Program-made: the position numbers and the translations under genes | In this document: piece after piece, positions 27,901 through 34,398 of the stretch | Numbering within the stretch: the first letter of the stretch is position 1 | How the letters are laid out: each line of letters starts with the position of its first letter | Notes under the pieces: model-generated | Seen by the model: only the letters and a program-made list of their open reading frames with translations | Told to the model about the DNA's origin: nothing | Databases searched by the model: none | NCBI GenBank assembly: GCA_024711205.1 | Contig: JANJTH010000354.1 | Coordinates: 1 to 36,485 of the forward strand | Source of the DNA: Planctomycetota bacterium | GTDB taxonomy: Bacteria > Planctomycetota > J058 | Direction of reading: 5' to 3' | Length of the DNA: 36,485 nt

Positions 27901-30639
27901 GCTCAGGACCGTCTCGGCGTGGTAGCGGCGCTCGGGGTCCGAGGGGCGCGGGAACGGGCTCGGGAGCTGGGCCATGCCCATGCGGTGGAGCGAGAGCGGC
28001 GCCCCCTCCCAGCCCGAAGGGAACGTCAGGCGCGCGCCGGCGCGGATCCGCACCTCGAGGCCCGGGACGTCGGGCCGCGCGAGCACCAGGTCCGCGGCGA
28101 GCGTCCCGTCCGGCGCGAAGTCGGGCGCGGCCTCGAGGGCCGGGTCGCGGTAGGGGACGAAGAAGATCCGGTCGGCGGCCTGGGAGTCGACGGCGGCGGT
28201 CGAGACCAGCGTGTGCGCCCTGCCGGCGCCGACGAGCTGGCCGTCTGCCACGATCGACACGGTCGTGCCGAGCCGGACGCCTTCGAGCACGAAGCGCCCC
28301 TGGTCGTCGGTGACGGCCTCGACGTCGGGGCCTGCCAGCACCCGCGCGCCGCCGAGGGGGATCGCGACCGTGGAGTCGTAGAACCCCGCGACGTACCCCG
28401 TCACGGTCCCCGTGAGCTGGACCTCGAAGGCGTACGCCACCACCGTCTCGTTGCCCGCGTGGTCGGCGACGCGGGCCGTGAGCGTGTGCGGGCCGTGCTC
28501 CAGGTCGTCGAGCGTGGCGGCGGCCTCGGCCGGGCCGACGGCCAGCAGGCCGGTCCGGTCGACCCCGTCGACCGCGAGCCGCACGGAGTCCGGGGCGATC
28601 CCGCAGGTCGCGTCGGCGTAGGCGAGGCGAAAGACGACGGTCGACGAGAGCAGGACCGCGGCCTCGGCCGGCTCGAGCGCCAGCGTAGGCGGCACGGAGT
28701 CGTACGTGAAGGCGACCGACGCCGCGCCGACGTTGCCCGCGAGGTCGGTGATCCGGGCCTCGAGGGTGTTCGGGCCCTGGGTCAGGTGCGCCGCGACCGC
28801 ACCGAGCGCGCCGGTGCCCCGGCCCGCGCCCCCCGGCGGGGCGCCAGGCGTGCCCGCGGGCGCGTCGGTCACGGCGATCGCGCTCGTCACGTCCGCGCCG
28901 TTCGCCGTCACGACGAGCGAGTCGGCGCGGACGCCCGTGAGGTCGTCGGCCCACGCGACGACGACCGGGGCTCCGTCGCCCACGCAGGCGCCGGACGCCG
29001 GCGCCTCGAAGGCGACCGTGGGGGCGACGACGTCGCGCGCGTAGACGAGCAGGCGCGGCGCCGGGCCGTCGAGGCCACCGCCAGCCTCCCGCGCGTGGAA
29101 GGCGACGGACCCGGGGCCGTGCTCGCGCGTGGCCTTGAGCAGCCAGCCCGCGTCCGGCGCGCCGCCGAGCGTGGCGGCCACGTCCGACGTCAGGTCGAGA
29201 GTCACCGTGCCGCGGCGCCCCCGCTCGAGCGCGACCGCGTCGGTCGGGCTCGCGAGGAACGGGAAGGGCGGCCGGGTCATGCTCCAGGTTGGGCCGCGCC
29301 AACCGCGCCAGCCCGGCCGCCGGCAGCCCGGGTCGTCGGGGCTGCGCCAGGTCGCCCCCAGCTCGTCCCAGGGCGTCGACATGCGGTGGGCCGAGAGCTC
29401 GAACGTCTTCTTCCAGCCCGGGGGCGCGCGGACCTCGCCCGCGATCGTGAGCTCGAGCACAGCGCGCTCGAGCTCGCCCGTGCCGAGCGCCTGCTCGACC
29501 TCGGCCGGGTCGACGCGGAGCAGGGCGCGCTTTCGGGCGAACGCGGCCACGCGGAGGACAGGCTCGTCGCCGTGGTTCGTCGTGGGCCGGGCCTGCGAGA
29601 TCCAGGTGTCGGCGACGATCGCCACGGGGATGGGCGGGGGGAGCGCCACGAGCTCGAAGTCCACGAGGCCGAGCGCGCCCATGGACGCGGCGCGGACCCG
29701 CACGACGCCGAAGGCGGGTGGCGGCCCGAGCGCGACGGTCGCGCGGGCCAGGCCGTCCCGGTCGGTCGTGACCCGGACGCTCGCGGGCGCCAGGGCGCCC
29801 GGCCCTGCCGTGACCTCGAAGTCGATCGGGACGCCCGCGACGCCGCGGCCAGCGCCGTCCCGGACGGCCACGACGAGCGGGGCCGGCGCGGTCTCGCCGG
29901 AGCGGCCGACCTGTCCACCCCCGGAGACCCCGGCGAGGGTCAGCGGGCCTGCGGCCACGAGGTCGAGGACGAGACGCGGCGGCCGGGCCCCTTCGCGCGC
30001 GCCGAGCTCGAGCCAGCCGCTGGCCTGTGCGCGCACGCGCCGCAGGAGCCAACCCTGGGGCGCGTCGGTGCCGGCGAGCGCCGCGAGCACGTCGGCCGTC
30101 ACGTCGAGCCGGAGTTCGCCCTCCTCCCGCGAGACGCGGCCGGTGGCGCTCGTCGGCGTGGCGTAGGCCCGCGCGGCGCCGGGACCGGCGCCCGCCTTGG
30201 CATCACGGCTCAGGTCCCAGCGCCGGCCCGGACCCGGCCCCGGCTGGTCGGGGCTCCACCAGGTCGCGCCTGCCTCGGTCCAGGCCGACGTGAGGCGGAG
30301 CGCCTCGATCTCGCGCTCGTCCTCGCGACAGCGGTCCCAGGACCGATCACGGTCCTCGACGGTCAGGACGAGGTGCGCCGATCGGACGACCTGGGATCCG
30401 GCGGCCGCGCGCAGGGCGGTCAGGTCGAAGCGGACGAGCGCCTGCCCGTCACCGGGACCACCGAGCCGGAGCCGCCGCTCGGCGCCATGGTTCGCGTGCG
30501 GAGGAGCTGCCGAGACCCAGGTGTCGGCGCTCGCCACGAGGGCCGGGCCCGCTCCGTCCGCGTCCGCACGGGCTGCAACGAGGCCGAGGCCCAAGGCGAG
30601 CATGCTCGCGCGGATCTTGCGCCTGCGTTCGGCCTGCAT
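15913..30639 (-). CDS. Giant secreted RHS/YD-repeat protein with metallopeptidase toxin tip
   Basis: 4908 residues. An export signal (1 to about 27) is followed by two DNRLRE-like domains (about 35-230, 338-540) separated by a Big_1/invasin-like Ig domain. Many Ig-like modules come next, with a carboxypeptidase-regulatory-like module near 745-800 and two SbsA/Big_5-like modules near 2175 and 2295. The RHS shell starts near 2800 with DUF6531-like sequence, then YD repeats, with Ca-binding-like DxNxDG motifs near 3238. The RHS core ends WVSRDPLG...DPWGLE (about 4600-4635). The last 273 residues are the variable tip: H4823-E4824-xx-H4827 (VHEFAHFF) is a zincin signature and a later EHDEGKRIEF could supply the third ligand. 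GC falls sharply at the core/tip border. Likely a polymorphic toxin. The start is ATG 30639, after GGGGGGGA. Confidence 0.9.
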   Translation of the reverse strand: MQAERRRKIRASMLALGLGLVAARADADGAGPALVASADTWVSAAPPHANHGAERRLRLGGPGDGQALVRFDLTALRAAAGSQVVRSAHLVLTVEDRDRSWDRCREDEREIEALRLTSAWTEAGATWWSPDQPGPGPGRRWDLSRDAKAGAGPGAARAYATPTSATGRVSREEGELRLDVTADVLAALAGTDAPQGWLLRRVRAQASGWLELGAREGARPPRLVLDLVAAGPLTLAGVSGGGQVGRSGETAPAPLVVAVRDGAGRGVAGVPIDFEVTAGPGALAPASVRVTTDRDGLARATVALGPPPAFGVVRVRAASMGALGLVDFELVALPPPIPVAIVADTWISQARPTTNHGDEPVLRVAAFARKRALLRVDPAEVEQALGTGELERAVLELTIAGEVRAPPGWKKTFELSAHRMSTPWDELGATWRSPDDPGCRRPGWRGWRGPTWSMTRPPFPFLASPTDAVALERGRRGTVTLDLTSDVAATLGGAPDAGWLLKATREHGPGSVAFHAREAGGGLDGPAPRLLVYARDVVAPTVAFEAPASGACVGDGAPVVVAWADDLTGVRADSLVVTANGADVTSAIAVTDAPAGTPGAPPGGAGRGTGALGAVAAHLTQGPNTLEARITDLAGNVGAASVAFTYDSVPPTLALEPAEAAVLLSSTVVFRLAYADATCGIAPDSVRLAVDGVDRTGLLAVGPAEAAATLDDLEHGPHTLTARVADHAGNETVVAYAFEVQLTGTVTGYVAGFYDSTVAIPLGGARVLAGPDVEAVTDDQGRFVLEGVRLGTTVSIVADGQLVGAGRAHTLVSTAAVDSQAADRIFFVPYRDPALEAAPDFAPDGTLAADLVLARPDVPGLEVRIRAGARLTFPSGWEGAPLSLHRMGMAQLPSPFPRPSDPERRYHAETVLSLQPEGVVVDGTVEVRVPNATGLPTGAVVPWLQLDPATGAWTATPLPVASGGGWAEGQVPGLPTVGAAVTLGWAVPFTTDLVLPEVPIARAFAVGGAETLGALSTQVAGGVLRLDGVLAVTGDTSRPARLDYAVLIDDAVVILSGSAPATHGPTPVGLGTQLLTWTDPTIGSDVFFVPLAGGVQPLGATLNGIPLAQVPGSPFHFQVPSGALASGGPYALSLLYAGGAPTQQSVYGHFAGQLAATLVGPSVTVPGEFDVVVSLTNPTTPGPFQLQSELWDPVNLRFASRQFYGDRFDLHAANGYRSTVSVSLPTSPSTQRIRFALRPRPAGLIAYITNDLTVTYDFAAPTVTATSDGGPFVRNTPTTIFASATDDVGIARLELWEIPRSAGSPQVLVAQQAGSVAQFTSPSPMRNDSIRYFVRAVDLAGRQADSQLSSEYLFDVSPPSVSVLSQTSLVTAPGGSVTLQVAVAEGAMPQFVPAAGLTELSVVRRDASTGATHTVTNQPLSGPGPTSFFVTDPSPPDDRYVYDLVVRDAAGNVGTTSSGQVDVDTSPPAVVVTQPTPGQTLGPGPFLVAAAISDLTDVSSVVVRLDGAILPVQLTSQGTISGRRHYTFEAQVARVLHDQPHTLVVEAADPYAAVDPANHASSATVVFTQDHFAPVIEGLASDPAGPTTAVASVAFVATFSDSGSGVNLGTVRVLRTDPTGAVADVTADATVTAAGMSLAQALGEGAWKLELRIADGAGTQATAERSIFVDRTAPVVALAQAPPSGTTSADARPTIRFDWSDPPVGPAGGTSPGVGLDLATARLFVDGVDRTAEALVSSTGVSWTPALPLADGPHEVTVSIADALGNGVVPGQPVPPGTTSRATTTFALDATGPTRPGIPVAGPHPFAPTTTLRWTGSTDAGVGLAEYVVERTEDGETWVEVGRLPGGAPSLELTVPTPTGEQTALRVIALDLLGNPSAPARVKGSELASLDDLTRPVTTTLQVEVLRGDGSPIASASVSAVFTESTGGRQEPMPHAGAGLYRSAQLTLEAGSPIVLEVVVDGEQFRSGPLLPLFPEDVATDFGTLRITRRRLQATLAPIAGASGEAVAGGGALGWSLGEATAFGPPAGTSPGSGASGSANGSGRALVAGFWQTTEVEDDPVVSVLQVPPVISRRYVPVYFEVVADVLPVDVVAELSRDGGQTWAPLTVAAGALNARPGTPLGQRHVILWDAGHDVRDVALADVQLRLAPVLGGTSRPERGGVVSATILRSFQVEAVAPAPGALEVPADARFELTFTRAPTADPGALAASVLLVDRQAGPASEVVLPVTYVLVDRTLVVTPTSPLPSGAELELRVLSELSAADSPLAFDQAPDAPGTSPFLAAYRVAAGPDLAGPRLVSSFPSDGAGLVEPSSVGQIFLTFDEALDPASVTGATVSVTLAPGGATAATVSLAPDGRTVVVQPTTALPSGVACGVAIHPHLRDLAGNPLAQTTGIVFTTRPPLGATAPAAPAIVSPLDGTTIAAVLTQTTLLVSGTGPADHVARVWINGHRTNGVASIDSSGAWSTAIVLPADGPSTLHVTAEGPDGGISAPSGAIGITVRRERPALPAPPTPGPGDPPTTPTLQTTCGKSAAPDGTAPWSRRSRTAQASPGETVRVHLSTQAAAGPSGGVTRPPKARVTGASADEIELGPGEVVVTTVADANGQVAVEVGDFEVAGERTQVTVTDSIGQILDRWDALADAPDAVVVSGVELTQDLRLEASAGIRHARPEADPAGGPGSYSLVVVDGMLVVVKVVPLAPIDETQPFASVNGQGPRAVLETDANGNVPLDVQVFQNVPFQVLICGFGIFADSSGEPESVLLGASEVFLPDGFEVRDGTVVAVFPQEAVNDASFGADTRASTKPCPPDGPQVIASLSFHVWFLTNPVLLSNGGKVESRVDLVVPAPRGPSFVLSRTYKSFVLYTGPLGQRWNHGYDQRLVREPSGDLAWVTGSARTDTFRRQPDGTYRAPDEYFVRLSFSETDAAGNPTGPDTGEVTIRNPDGTRVVFRPLDAPSAPGALDRIVDRHGQALRFEYALLSTSRLVRAIDALGRAVDFSYDPFGRLVALQDFMGRRVTYEYGLFGDLVRVTGPDNTLTTEGDPLPLPEQVQAGGRSEVYGYTRGFADERLNHLLTHVVAPVEAAGLAALSPFALEDEALLEPLARTRNRYGTDPDLISFARVTEQRWGGTSQLPAWTGQATPQEAGGTIHFAYERLAVPAGASLNHPAWKTTVLDRNGNLSEYFHNAQQQCVRVRAWANRNLRPRGTGYGQDPDYFERTLVYDRQGRLLVRVDPSGRRSRWVWGDEDLNGDGALTAGIDANGDGDYDDPEDTQPEDDPRYAFRPGDGVLDRLDPLRAGNLLAQQDEPDARGDTRGGVRPRRWELAYEPIYNGVRAITDPRAFDDHYVPQTGGLVTRERYTQTTFFDYQQGAPGVVLGALATELGVSEPEVAALLLEAGVDLGLGDLNGDASDDGRTRGDPVLARAPPVTLAAGQTLLAGLYGGTTQAIETRLLWNGFGQPVRTIDPEGNVHEVAYFGDGGPGDDPSGATGPVGFVREVVGDASLLGVGVVPGRNSGSAASPVGVRTRFRRDRRGNPLAVVDPRGVEHRATFNAYDEVVATVAAAAIVGPVVHEPALAGLGALGYEALVVHDRNGRVVEVRLENAGERDGTAATVGSNPYWTRKVAYDLLDGPVLTLAEVEPIADDATLTVSSPGVLVSRVDYDPNRNVSVVTKPEGNRVAFVWDERDLPLQAIDGWGSSEQAVVTYHHTINGVPELVVSPEKRNPAHWPGFPGDVTRTRYDGFDEVLCVTDAEDNCGDAVYDPMGRRVRFVRRGPTSEGKPRLLEEEVFYDEVGRAFRTEARLFVDGGSFSGSTWDRSIPVLGGPVPVGEEEAVSFAELDRLGRVVRAVDPKGDESLALWDGAGRLVRGVGPAFGSRAGTGHVRNEVEYLYNQAGQPVSSRTFERSPVLTGVEEYRSHAVYDALGRLVRATDPIGQTGRLVYDSRGLVIAASDAQSGAPLVPDPVSFTTTGGGWINDHGNVVHSRYDGIGRPVQTDLLLKAGGLGNGQLDLGGVFTGLDTSNPANPDGLITIRQAWDKNSRLVGRTDDNGNTTGWVHDARDRATYVLGADGTASRTIYGRDSLPVQSIDRNGTVIERTFDAIGRLRRQDVSRLALGLEGTGQQVAPTGVQAWEYDGLSRLRLAIDQNDPGDPGDDVVTSCVWDSFGRQVFERTRAQATTNVGAYTGATSGSIAVLSAPAAADRTIARTFDLDSNRTSVTYSSGRTIGYEHDGLDRLLRIVEQGTGAPIQGHEWLGGRPLLAEAGNGVLTQFGYDPAKRLTALTHLGPANVQGPGTGSQDVASFGYAWTRANRRASETATWDRTAAAGGGQVARTQSYGYDSAYRVVQVSYAGTGGSSDAGRAPTSWQFDGVGNWVQRVQDGEVLATNRRANGKYQPDLMNEAARLTRLSLAGQVQGDDALTHDPNGNRIRQGDYRLEWDAFDRLVRVERVSDGVVVGRYRYDAGGRRVDRTYVDPADGVARRVLHVWDGAQEVEEVDAASGAVVADMVWGGLYVDQLVQWRKSGQTYYAAANSVWSVVALTDASGRVVERYDYRSIYGEVRVTDADGDAVGGGGGTGNPWRFQGRRWDCETGWGFFRLRYLDAGAGRWVSRDPLGIWGDPGQLGNAYSAFGNDPINGVDPWGLEVSPARAAQIADESLAPFETNLNAIWQASLASQRPNWVVFDALEAIRSMRKAFRGTGFCIHFLHGMSQADYTIDVAQAVRYAELQIETNPEVSNYLNNVILAEAHGKGLALGTTSATDFLSKNRVNIYISATRSWGSSQTNFRGVALGYDSDAPDRSLVLDGPDFNHDLLETDAEDYKDAAGLIVHEFAHFFTYSVLGQPSSSGFVSAKMTEHDEGKRIEFMVKDDGWFVPWNGGGFYKLKMKYRWLKPSANPFFIPAEGINPFRTTPGSR

Positions 30640-30874
30640 GAGTCCCCCCCGCGCCTGGCGCTGGCCCGTGCCCGAGGGGCCCCGTCCCGCCTGGACCGAT
30701 GTAGTCGCCTGCTCAGACTTTTTCCAGTTGCGTTACCCCGTCACGAGTTGCAGCCGAGGTCTGGGTGTTGCAAGAACGTGTTCGTCTGTTGTCTGTCATC
30801 CGTTCGGCCGACGAAAGGAACCCGAACCGATCCCGCGCTGGGCGCCCGTGGGCCGCCGGGAGGTCGGCTTCCCT
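30640..30874 (-). promoter_or_regulatory. Leader region of the RHS gene
   Basis: 235 bases between the upstream minus-strand gene and the RHS start. The middle (about 30715-30800) is clearly lower in GC than its surroundings and contains TGCAAC twice on the minus strand, so the RHS promoter probably lies here, but I could not assign -35 and -10 boxes. The G-run GGGGGGGACTC just before the ATG is the likely ribosome-binding site. Confidence 0.35.
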
Positions 30875-31618
30875 TCAGAGGCCGCCCAGGACGTGGGCCT
30901 CGACGAGGAGCCGCTCGATGTCGGCGCGTCGCGGCTCGGGCCGGGCTGCCTCGGCGAGCGCCCGGCGGAGGCGCTCGACGGCCAGGCGCTCGCGCGCGAT
31001 CCCGAGGCGAGCCGCGAGCGCGCTGGCGCGGACGTCCAGGGCTGCCAGGTCCGCTGGGTCCGAAGGCAGCTTGCACACGGCCGCGTGGAGGGTCCGGACC
31101 TCCTCCTGCACCGCGCCCGCGGCCACGACGCGGGGGGGGAGCACGAGGGGGGCCCGCGCCTCGAGCGAAGCGGGCTGGTAGGCGAGGTCCGCCCGCACCG
31201 CCTCGGTCTGCTCTTCGAGGCGGAACAGGGCCCGGAGCTCGTAGCGGCCGCCCGTGACCTCGCCTCCGGCGGGCTCCTCCAGGGCGAAGGCGCCCGCGCG
31301 GACGATCGCCTCCTGCCGCCAGAGGGACTCCGAACCGGACAGGATTTCGGCCGTCAAGCGAGCTCCGTCCGGGAGGTTCGTCGTCCCGGCGACGCGGATC
31401 GACAGCCCCGTGCCGCCTGCCTGCCCGCCTTCCTCGACCGACGCGTGGGTGACGCGGAGCACGCGCTCGGGCCCGCGTCGGCTGGGGTCCCGAGCGCGGT
31501 CGCCTTCTTCCCGCCCGAGCAGGAGGACCGCGGCGAGGAGCACGGCCCCCGCGAAGGCGGTCGTCCCCACGGCCCCCCACCAGGCCAACCGTCGGCGAGC
31601 CCTGATCGACCGAGCCAT
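30875..31618 (-). CDS. Membrane-anchored protein of unknown function
   Basis: 247 residues. A basic N-terminus (ARSIRARRR) is followed by one hydrophobic segment (about 12-35), giving a signal anchor with the rest outside the cytoplasm. Residues about 50-155 look beta-rich (RVTHASVEEG, SIRVAGTTNLPDGARL, GRYELRALFRL). The remainder is helical and Arg/Ala/Leu-rich (LAALDVRASALAARLGIARERL). I do not recognise the family. It lies 235 bases upstream of the RHS gene in the same direction and is divergent from the collar-protein gene, so it may be coregulated with either, but nothing in the sequence proves a link. ATG 31618 is the only reasonable start before the hydrophobic segment. Confidence 0.7.
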   Translation of the reverse strand: MARSIRARRRLAWWGAVGTTAFAGAVLLAAVLLLGREEGDRARDPSRRGPERVLRVTHASVEEGGQAGGTGLSIRVAGTTNLPDGARLTAEILSGSESLWRQEAIVRAGAFALEEPAGGEVTGGRYELRALFRLEEQTEAVRADLAYQPASLEARAPLVLPPRVVAAGAVQEEVRTLHAAVCKLPSDPADLAALDVRASALAARLGIARERLAVERLRRALAEAARPEPRRADIERLLVEAHVLGGL

Positions 31619-31791
31619 GCAGCCGGTCTAGCAGGGCCGGGCGCGCCGCGCCAACGCACCCCAGCGCGCGCCCGGGCCCTGACTCTGGCGGGACGCGACT
31701 TGCGGCTGGGTCCAGATTCTCCTTGCAAGGTTGGTTCGTCCGCGCCATCGTCCCTCGCAAGCTCGGTGTCATGCGATTGGAGGGGAAGCGC
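31619..31791. promoter_or_regulatory. Divergent intergenic region with ribosome-binding site for the collar gene
   Basis: 173 bases separate two divergent genes and must hold both promoters. CCTTGCAAGG is a 10-bp palindrome near 31721-31730. GGAGGGG at 31779-31785 is a strong ribosome-binding site and decides the ATG at 31792 over the in-frame ATG at 31771. Confidence 0.5.
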
Positions 31792-32844
31792 ATGCAACGC
31801 TCGTCTCGACGTCAGCTCCTCGCGCTCGCCGCGGCCGTGCTGACGACCACCGTGCTCGTCCGCGCCACGGCCGCGGCGCCGGGTCAGGTCGTCCAGTACC
31901 AGGGGCGCCTCGTGGACAGCAACGGGGTCCCGCTCGAAGGGCCGGTCGGGAGGCTGACCTTCCTGATCTACGGCAACGAGGCCGCCACGCCCGCTCACTT
32001 CGTGCGTGGCGAGGAGCATGCCGGCGTGCCCGTGAACCGGGGCGTGTTCACGGTCTCGCTGGGCAGGGGCGCACCCGTCGGGCCGGACGGGACGCCGACC
32101 GGCGGTGCCCCGACCCCCTTCACGAACGAGTTCGACGGCGGCGAGGAGCGCTGGATCGTCACCCGCGTCGACGGCAACCAGGTCGGCGGGCCGGTCCGCC
32201 TCGGCGCTGTGCCCTACGCCGTGTCTGCCGGCGGGTCCGTGCCGATCGGGACCGTCGTGGACTGGTACCGGCCGCGGCCGGACTTCCCGGTGCCGCCCGG
32301 TTGGGAGATCTGCGACGGTCGCACCGTGAGTGACCCCGGCTCACCGCTCGACGGGCAGCCGACGCCGAACCTCGTGGGTCGGTTCGTGCGCGGGTTGAGC
32401 CCTGGGGCCATGACGCCGACGGCGTTCGGCGGCGGGACGCCGACTCCATTGCCGGATCAAGGGGGAGCGGGCGCCTACCAGTACAGCCACTCTCACAGCC
32501 TCACCATGCAGGTCAGTATCCCGAACCATACACATGCGATCAGCGAAGGCGGCTCGCACGATCACATGGCGCACCTTGGCGGCGCCGATGGCCACACCAC
32601 GAGCTTTCACCAACAGGTTCATCAGACCCCCAACTACCTTGCATTCGGCATGCTGGGGTTCGGGAACACATGCACACACGATTACCCTGTCCACGTCAAG
32701 TCGAACGGCTCTCACGATCACGGGGGAGCGACGGGAGCCACGGCGCTCTCTACCGGCGTCAGTGGCAGCACGGATCCCGACTCCAGCCCGATTCCGACCT
32801 TGCCGCCGTTCGTGGGAATGCTCAAAATCGTCCGCGTTCGCTGA
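31792..32844 (+). CDS. Secreted protein with phage tail-collar-like C-terminal domain
   Basis: 350 residues. A signal peptide (1 to about 28: RRQLLALAAAVL...ATAAA) is followed by a beta domain with VVQYQGRLVDSNGVPLEG (about 33-50), the opening typical of a family of exported proteins that carry collagen or tail-fibre-like modules. From about 145, GTVVDWYRPRP...PPGWEICDGRTV...TPNLVGRFVRG is a phage tail-collar (Collar, PF07484-like) motif. The C-terminal 120 residues are His-rich (SHSHSL, NHTHAI, SHDHMAHLGG, SHDHGG), as in the metal-binding trimeric needle of phage fibres. It probably acts at or beyond the cell surface, perhaps in adhesion. The base composition of the His-rich part (about 32470-32720) is lower in GC. 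It is followed after 15 bases by a second exported protein. Confidence 0.8.
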   Translation: MQRSSRRQLLALAAAVLTTTVLVRATAAAPGQVVQYQGRLVDSNGVPLEGPVGRLTFLIYGNEAATPAHFVRGEEHAGVPVNRGVFTVSLGRGAPVGPDGTPTGGAPTPFTNEFDGGEERWIVTRVDGNQVGGPVRLGAVPYAVSAGGSVPIGTVVDWYRPRPDFPVPPGWEICDGRTVSDPGSPLDGQPTPNLVGRFVRGLSPGAMTPTAFGGGTPTPLPDQGGAGAYQYSHSHSLTMQVSIPNHTHAISEGGSHDHMAHLGGADGHTTSFHQQVHQTPNYLAFGMLGFGNTCTHDYPVHVKSNGSHDHGGATGATALSTGVSGSTDPDSSPIPTLPPFVGMLKIVRVR

Positions 32845-32859
32845 AACTCGAGGACTCAC

Positions 32860-33294
32860 ATGGACCACTCCAAGCGTGCACAGCGGTCGCTCGTCGTCAT
32901 CTCGTTTGTCCTCGGGGCGACGGCATGGAACTTGTGGCCGATTGCCCCGTCGCAGGCCCAGGACCCCGTGCTCGGGGTGGACGCGGCGTTCGTGGTGGCC
33001 AGCGAGTTCGCACGAGGCATGACTCAGTGCGATTCCGCCAAGGTGCAAGACGTGGTGACTCCTGCGCTCTGGGGCCGGCTCTCCCCATACGTGAGCAATC
33101 AGGCCCCAGGGTCGCTCGGATCACTCGAGGTGGTTCAGGTCGGTCAGGGGCTGAATCGCGTGGGCTACACCAACGTGCTCTTCCTCCGCAGGGACCCCGA
33201 CGGCGTCGAGGACCTCGTCTCTGGGACGTTGAAGGTCGTGAATGGCGCCTGGCGAGTGTGCGGTGGTCCGGGAGCGACTTGCCCGAGCCGCTGA
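32860..33294 (+). CDS. Small exported protein of unknown function
   Basis: 144 residues with a clear signal peptide (hydrophobic core SLVVISFVLGATAW, likely cleavage after PSQA near 33). The mature part (about 110 residues) begins with a helix (DAAFVVASEFARGMTQCD) and contains strands ending in SGTLKVVNGAWRVCGG. This pattern could be an NTF2/SnoaL-like fold, but I do not assert the family. Three cysteines (near 57, 134 and 140) could form disulfides. GAGGA lies five bases before ATG 32860, and the gene follows the collar gene by 15 bases, so the two are surely cotranscribed and may form a secreted pair. Confidence 0.75.
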   Translation: MDHSKRAQRSLVVISFVLGATAWNLWPIAPSQAQDPVLGVDAAFVVASEFARGMTQCDSAKVQDVVTPALWGRLSPYVSNQAPGSLGSLEVVQVGQGLNRVGYTNVLFLRRDPDGVEDLVSGTLKVVNGAWRVCGGPGATCPSR

Positions 33295-33639
33295 GTCTCC
33301 GCGTGGCTCGGCCGCCGCTTGGCTCCGCCCGGACTGGGCCTCTGGGCCTCCTTGCGAGGTAGCTCTTGGGCGGTCCTACCCAAGGGTTGAAGGAGGCCGC
33401 CGGGCTCCATGCCGCCACAAACCTGACGGGCTCCGGCGAAGACGGGCTCGGTCGTGCCCTGGGCTCCTCGGCGGCGCGGCGACGGTCCCCTCGGGCCCGT
33501 GCCGTTCAGTTGGCCCTCGGGCGTGGGAACGTCGCGGGGCCGCCCTCGCGGTCGACCTGGGGCGCGGTCCCCAGTGGCGTTGGGCTCCTGATCGGCCTGG
33601 CGCCCGTCCTGCGCCCGTCCGGCGGCCTGCGCCCCCGGC
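33295..33639. other. Gene-free region between convergent genes, with one hairpin
   Basis: 345 bases between the small exported protein gene and the SDR gene, whose 3' ends face each other. The hairpin CTTGGG-N8-CCCAAG at 33365-33384 could help end the plus-strand transcript, but it has no T-tract. I see no further gene or RNA. Confidence 0.5.
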
Positions 33640-34398
33640 CTACTCCGAGGACGCGCCCGGGGTGATCTGGGCCACGCTGAAGCTCGTGTTGCCGGGGATC
33701 TCGATCGCGGCGCCCGTGATCTGGCTCGACTCGTCGCGGAGCAGGTAGGCGACCACGTCGGCCACGTCGCGCGGGAGGAGGTGCTCGCCGAGCGCCCAGC
33801 GCGTCTCCTCGAGCTCGATCGCCTCCTCGCCGATCGTGACCGCGCCGGGGCACACGGCGTTCACGTTGATCTTGTCCGAGTGCAGCTCGCGGGCGAGCGC
33901 GCGCGTGAGCCCGATCAGGCCGGCCTTCACGGCGCAGTAGACGGCGGCGTTGGCGCCCGGGGTCACCCCGAACAGCGAGGCGACGTTGACGATCCGGCCC
34001 CCGCCGAGGCGGCGGAACTCGGGGATCAGCGCGCGCGAGAGCAGGAACGGCCCGCGGAGGTTCGCGTTGACGGCGACGTCGAACTCGTCCGCGCTCGTGT
34101 CGGTGAGCGGCTTGTTGAGGAAGTTGCCCGCGTTGTTGACCAGGAAGTCGACCCGCCCGAACACCGAGATCGCCGCCTCGACGGCGCGCGTGACCTCGGC
34201 CTCGACGCCGACGTCGCAGCACAGCGCGACGGAGCGGCCGCCCTGCTCCTGGATCACGCCGGCCGTGTGGTCGATCTCCTTCTGCGTGCGCGCGATCACG
34301 ACGACGCTGCAGCCGAGCTCGTGCAGGCGGTAGGCGATCGCGCGGCCGATGTTCCGCCCGCCGCCCGTGATGATCGCGACCCGGTCCTTCAGCTTCAT
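33640..34398 (-). CDS. SDR family NAD(P)-dependent oxidoreductase (FabG-like)
   Basis: 252-residue classical short-chain dehydrogenase/reductase, a cytoplasmic Rossmann-fold enzyme that reduces a ketone or oxidises an alcohol using NAD(P)H. The cofactor motif is TGGGRNIG (11-18), NNAG is at 88-91, catalytic Ser141 lies in NVASLFG, and Tyr154/Lys158 form YCAVK. CPGAV follows, as in FabG-type enzymes. Arg15 after the glycines and Arg37 at the end of beta-2 (VIART) favour NADP(H). The C-terminus lacks the usual (V/L)DGG motif and instead reads EIPGNTSFSVAQITPG, so the substrate is uncertain. No fatty-acid gene is nearby. ATG 34398 is an unambiguous start. Confidence 0.92.
   Translation of the reverse strand: MKLKDRVAIITGGGRNIGRAIAYRLHELGCSVVVIARTQKEIDHTAGVIQEQGGRSVALCCDVGVEAEVTRAVEAAISVFGRVDFLVNNAGNFLNKPLTDTSADEFDVAVNANLRGPFLLSRALIPEFRRLGGGRIVNVASLFGVTPGANAAVYCAVKAGLIGLTRALARELHSDKINVNAVCPGAVTIGEEAIELEETRWALGEHLLPRDVADVVAYLLRDESSQITGAAIEIPGNTSFSVAQITPGASSE

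Noticed and set aside
16537-31257. Very long plus-strand open frames (16537-21711, 26704-31257) and an alternative minus frame (24230-30052)
   Set aside because: All overlap the RHS gene in other frames and encode repetitive Arg/Pro/Ala-rich sequence. The RHS frame alone carries recognisable domains.
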